Positions 61,572 through 64,000 of a stretch of DNA of 64,000 bases are shown here, one piece after another (within the stretch, counting starts at the first letter, position 1; each line of letters starts with the position of its first letter). A model generated the notes under the pieces. The model was not told the origin of the DNA. It saw nothing but the letters and a program-made list of their open reading frames with translations, and did no database searches. Location of the stretch: assembly GCA_021463905.1 (NCBI GenBank), contig JAJTZA010000038.1:1-64000 (forward strand). Direction: 5' to 3'. Source of the stretch: Terrimicrobiaceae bacterium (GTDB taxonomy: Bacteria > Verrucomicrobiota > Verrucomicrobiia > Chthoniobacterales > Terrimicrobiaceae). Both the position numbers and the translations under genes were made by a program.

Positions 61572-62179
61572 CAGCTCCCCGCACTATTCTTCTCGGCGTC
61601 TGCGGCTCGATTGCCGCCTACAAAGCCGCCGACCTGACCAGCCGCCTTGTCAGGGACGGCCATGAGATATTTGTCGTTCTCACCGCGCACGCAACCGAGT
61701 TTGTCGCACCACTCACCTTTCAAACGCTCTCGCGAAACCCGGTAACGGTCGGCATCTTTGACGAAAAAGAATCGTGGCATCCCGGGCACATCGCCCTGGC
61801 AGACCGCGCGGACCTGCTCGTGGTCGCGCCAGCCACCGCCAACATCATCGCAAAACTCGCACACGGCATCGCCGATGATGCGCTCACTTCCATTGCCCTC
61901 GCCACCCGCGCTCCTCTCCTCATCGCACCCGCCATGAATGGAAACATGTGGGCGCACCCCGCCACACAGGCCAACGCAAAAACGCTGCAGGATCGTGGAG
62001 CCATCTTTCTCGGACCCGAAGAAGGCCTCCTCGCCTGCGGCTACGAAGGACTCGGGCGCTTGCGGGACGTCGGCGCCATCGCGGATGAGATCCATCGGCA
62101 ACTCAAAAAAATTCAGCGCGATTCCGCCACTTCAAACACTCCAAAAAAAAATCAAGCGAAAACAAAAAAAAATTGTTGA
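61568..62179 (+). CDS. coaC: phosphopantothenoylcysteine decarboxylase (CoaC-type flavoprotein)
   Basis: A 203-residue flavoprotein for the third step of CoA synthesis. It shows ILLGVCGSIAAYKAADLTSR, the His motif SWHPGHIALADRADLLVVAP, ATANIIAKLAHGIADDALTS and APAMNGNMWAHPATQ. The C-terminal ligase domain (CoaB) of the usual bacterial CoaBC fusion is absent, and the gene ends with a Lys/Asn-rich tail. CoaB may be encoded elsewhere. The start overlaps gmk by four bases. Confidence 0.88.
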   Translation: MTAPRTILLGVCGSIAAYKAADLTSRLVRDGHEIFVVLTAHATEFVAPLTFQTLSRNPVTVGIFDEKESWHPGHIALADRADLLVVAPATANIIAKLAHGIADDALTSIALATRAPLLIAPAMNGNMWAHPATQANAKTLQDRGAIFLGPEEGLLACGYEGLGRLRDVGAIADEIHRQLKKIQRDSATSNTPKKNQAKTKKNC

Positions 62180-62275
62180 CGTCATTGTCTGTGGGACTTA
62201 TTCACAGCGCGACGTGAGTTATTCACATATTTTTAACAATTTCCCGCAGATGCGGAATGAAAGGGGGGAATCCGA

Positions 62276-62437
62276 ATGCCAGTAGCAAAGAAAAAACCTG
62301 CCGCCAAAAAAGCCGCTCCTAAAAAAGCAGTGAAGAAAGCGGCCGTGAAGAAAGTCGCCAAGAAGGCCGCTCCGAAAAAAGCGGCTAAGAAAGCTGTTGC
62401 CAAAAAGCCAGCGAAGAAGGCGGCCAAGAAGCGCTAA
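62276..62437 (+). CDS. small histone H1-like Lys/Ala-rich DNA-binding protein
   Basis: A 53-residue protein composed almost only of Lys, Ala, Pro and Val, opening MPVAKKKPAAKKAAPKKAV with repeated AAKK/PKKA units. This is the style of the H1-like (Hc2, AlgP-like) tails that bind DNA non-specifically in bacteria. An excellent AGGGGGGA ribosome-binding site lies eight bases before the ATG, and a strong terminator follows, so expression is probably high. It is likely nucleoid-associated; regulation or target is unknown. Confidence 0.85.
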   Translation: MPVAKKKPAAKKAAPKKAVKKAAVKKVAKKAAPKKAAKKAVAKKPAKKAAKKR

Positions 62438-62476
62438 CCCTTAACCCGCGCCGTCGGCAACCGCCGACGGAACGGT

Positions 62477-64000
62477 TCAATTTGGGAGAGGCCCACCAGC
62501 CTCTCCCAAATTTTTTTTATGCGTGGGCTTGTGCGGGATGGCCAGATCGAAGACGCGCCGTATTGCCTCAACCGCAATGGTGGGTGTCATTTTACTGAGT
62601 CCTTCCCGTCGTTCGGTAAATGTGATGGGAACTTCCGACAAACGCGCGCCACATTTCCAAAGGGAAAAATGCAGTTCGACTTGGAACCCATATCCTTCTG
62701 CATGGATGGCATTCCAATCGAGATGGTGGAGAGCCGCCACGCGCAGAGCCTTGAACCCGCTCGTTACGTCCGTGAGAGGGAGGCCCAGCATAAAGCGTAC
62801 AAATTGTGTGGCGGTGGAACTCAGCAACAGGCGGTGTTCCGGCCAGTTGACCACACGCAAGCCATTCAAATAGCGCGAGCCAATAGCCGCATCGGCCCCT
62901 TGATTCAGAGCCTCCAACAGACGTGGGACATCATGAGGGTCATGCGAAAGGTCGGCGTCAATTTCGACACAGGCATCGTAGCCATGCTCAACAGCCCACC
63001 GGAATCCCGCGCGATAAGCACTGCCCAGTCCCTGCTTGCCTTCGCGCTCAATCAGGAAAAGCCGCTGCCCGAAGTTGGGGTGACTTTTAACAACATGCGC
63101 CGTTCCATCAGGAGAGCCGTCATCAATCACCAGCACGTGCAGACCAGAATCCGCCTCCAACAAAACCCCGAGCAAGCCGGGAAGTGAAGTCGCCTCGTTA
63201 TAGGTGGGCGTGATTGCCAATGGACGGGAAATGGGTGGGCGCGGAATATCCAGGCGACTCACCGGCGAAGCTCCCCACGCGGAACATCTCTGACGAAAGC
63301 GCGGAATGATGATCAATGCCAGGGCTGTCACCAGGGAGGCCAGCCATCCCACGCCTGCCACGCCATGACAAATGGGATACCACCAGGGAGAGCGAAAATT
63401 CAAAACCACATCGGCGGGTTGTTGGCCGGTCTCAACAGCAAGCAATCCACCCAGCGCCTTGAAAACTTGTGTGGGTTTCCCATTTTGTGTGGCTTGCCAG
63501 TCGGGGTGCCATGCTTCCGGAATGACAATCCAGCCGCCCCCTCCCGGACTGCTCACCCGAATCGCTGAGTCTCGCTCCCGGCGGATGGCGTGAGAGTCGA
63601 GCACCTCGTAGGCACGCCCGTCGCGGCTGCCAAGCTCCTTGCTGCGGGTCAGCCGCCCCTCCCGGATCACCCCGGCACTTTGTCCGGGAAGCACCGGGCC
63701 AATTGCCAAAAAATTCTTCAGGCTGGCTTCCAACCCTGCAGAAATATCTTCGAGGCGATCCGTGGAAAGAAGTACCGCGTCCCTGGCGAGGTAGGCCGGA
63801 GCGCGTGGCTCATCCATGACAAGGATTTCAAAATGCGGATTACGGTACACGACATCCAGCCGCTCGCGAAAGATGGCTGCGTTTTGTTCCGGAAGCTGCG
63901 GGTCGTCAAGATCCAGAAGCACAAAGCCCACTCCCGCAGAACGCAGAGCTTCAAAATAAGTTCCCTGCCCGGACATGCCTGCCGCGAGCAGTGCTGCAAA
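62477..64000 (-). CDS. YfhO-like membrane protein fused to a DPM1-type GT2 glycosyltransferase (5' end outside window)
   Basis: The visible part (over 500 residues) is the C-terminus of a larger protein; the frame is still open at the right edge with no clear start (a Met at 63976 is internal-looking). The upstream half resembles the last periplasmic domain of YfhO-type membrane proteins (GGGWIVIPEAWHPDWQATQN then GKPTQVFKALGGLLAVE), ending in a membrane span (GWLASLVTALALIIIP). Then comes a GT2 domain of polyprenyl-phosphate mannosyltransferase style: ITPTYNEATSLPGLL, VIDDGSPDGTA, EIDADLSHDPHDV, AIGSRYLNG, and the final GFQVELHFSLWKCGARLSEV. It would transfer a sugar from a nucleotide donor to a lipid carrier. 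Confidence 0.8.
   Translation of the reverse strand, partial: FAALLAAGMSGQGTYFEALRSAGVGFVLLDLDDPQLPEQNAAIFRERLDVVYRNPHFEILVMDEPRAPAYLARDAVLLSTDRLEDISAGLEASLKNFLAIGPVLPGQSAGVIREGRLTRSKELGSRDGRAYEVLDSHAIRRERDSAIRVSSPGGGGWIVIPEAWHPDWQATQNGKPTQVFKALGGLLAVETGQQPADVVLNFRSPWWYPICHGVAGVGWLASLVTALALIIIPRFRQRCSAWGASPVSRLDIPRPPISRPLAITPTYNEATSLPGLLGVLLEADSGLHVLVIDDGSPDGTAHVVKSHPNFGQRLFLIEREGKQGLGSAYRAGFRWAVEHGYDACVEIDADLSHDPHDVPRLLEALNQGADAAIGSRYLNGLRVVNWPEHRLLLSSTATQFVRFMLGLPLTDVTSGFKALRVAALHHLDWNAIHAEGYGFQVELHFSLWKCGARLSEVPITFTERREGLSKMTPTIAVEAIRRVFDLAIPHKPTHKKNLGEAGGPLPN
62481..62518 (+). terminator. strong intrinsic terminator after the H1-like gene
   Basis: An 11-bp perfect stem (TTTGGGAGAGG with its complement, 8-base loop) is followed by eight T on the plus strand. 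A second, T-less hairpin (CCGTCGG / CCGACGG, 62451-62470) precedes it. The terminator DNA also encodes the last codons of the convergent glycosyltransferase gene, whose stop is at 62477. Confidence 0.9.

Overview
The window looks like a chromosomal segment of a Gram-negative bacterium of the PVC group, most probably Verrucomicrobiota. This is inferred from gene content: Pal and OmpA-type envelope proteins, RND efflux, an OprB-type porin, three prepilin-type proteins, a GntR-type regulator with a LacI-like sensor domain, a decayed gene resembling verrucomicrobial autotransporter/PEP-CTERM proteins, a tiny lysine/alanine-rich histone H1-like protein, and a fragmented ribosomal-protein cluster. 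The DNA is GC-rich, so many long antisense ORFs are shadows and are left out. No rRNA, tRNA or CRISPR array was recognised.

Layout. 0.1-1.6 kb: FAD disulfide oxidoreductase. 1.9-3.7 kb: a more AT-rich island with an EcoRV-family restriction-modification pair; the methylase is intact and the nuclease is split by a one-base frameshift. 3.8-8.3 kb: heparinase-like lyase, Pal, DegT aminotransferase, DUF423 and DUF971 proteins. 8.4-17.7 kb (minus strand): ribosomal cluster L29-S17-L14-L24-L5-S8-L6-L18-S5-L15-SecY-Adk-Map-(infA-like relic?)-L36-S13-S11-S4, with a candidate promoter and leader terminator before L29. 17.9-19.4 kb: purH. 19.4-24.1 kb: RND efflux operon divergent from an ArsR regulator, with a palindrome between them. 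24.1-28.9 kb: OmpA-like protein, GlnD and a TolA/TonB-like protein. 29-34.2 kb: GntR/LacI regulator, MeaB, CbpA-like DnaJ, SerS, SufT. 34.3-39 kb: ABC ATPase, then two paralogous pseudopilins flanking a large Wzy/O-antigen-ligase-like protein. 39-41.2 kb: PmtA-like methyltransferase and MurJ. 41.3-42.2 kb: a PIN toxin-antitoxin pair with a frameshifted toxin, then the 3' relic of an IS630-family transposase. 42.4-49.2 kb: OprB porin, an RsbW/RsbU-type pair, GlyRS, catalase, TpiA. 49.2-50 kb: decayed surface-protein gene and a short GGA-rich repeat. 50-57.2 kb: PAS histidine kinase, LspA, IleS, RuvC, and an apparent fusion of low-molecular-weight tyrosine phosphatase to serine hydroxymethyltransferase. 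57.3-59.4 kb: L9 and DnaB. 59.6-62.2 kb: Dabb protein, NuoA, pseudopilin, Gmk, CoaC. 62.3-64 kb: H1-like protein, a strong terminator, and a YfhO-like/GT2 fusion that runs off the right edge.

Most genes are housekeeping (translation, purine and one-carbon metabolism, envelope assembly). The accessory story is in two small loci, the EcoRV-like RM pair and the PIN TA pair. In both, the toxic partner carries a single frameshift while the protective partner stays open. The most unusual architectures are the phosphatase-SHMT fusion, the roughly 110-residue extension on ribosomal protein S11, the pilin/Wzy locus, and the DUF971 gene whose homology appears to begin before any ordinary start codon.
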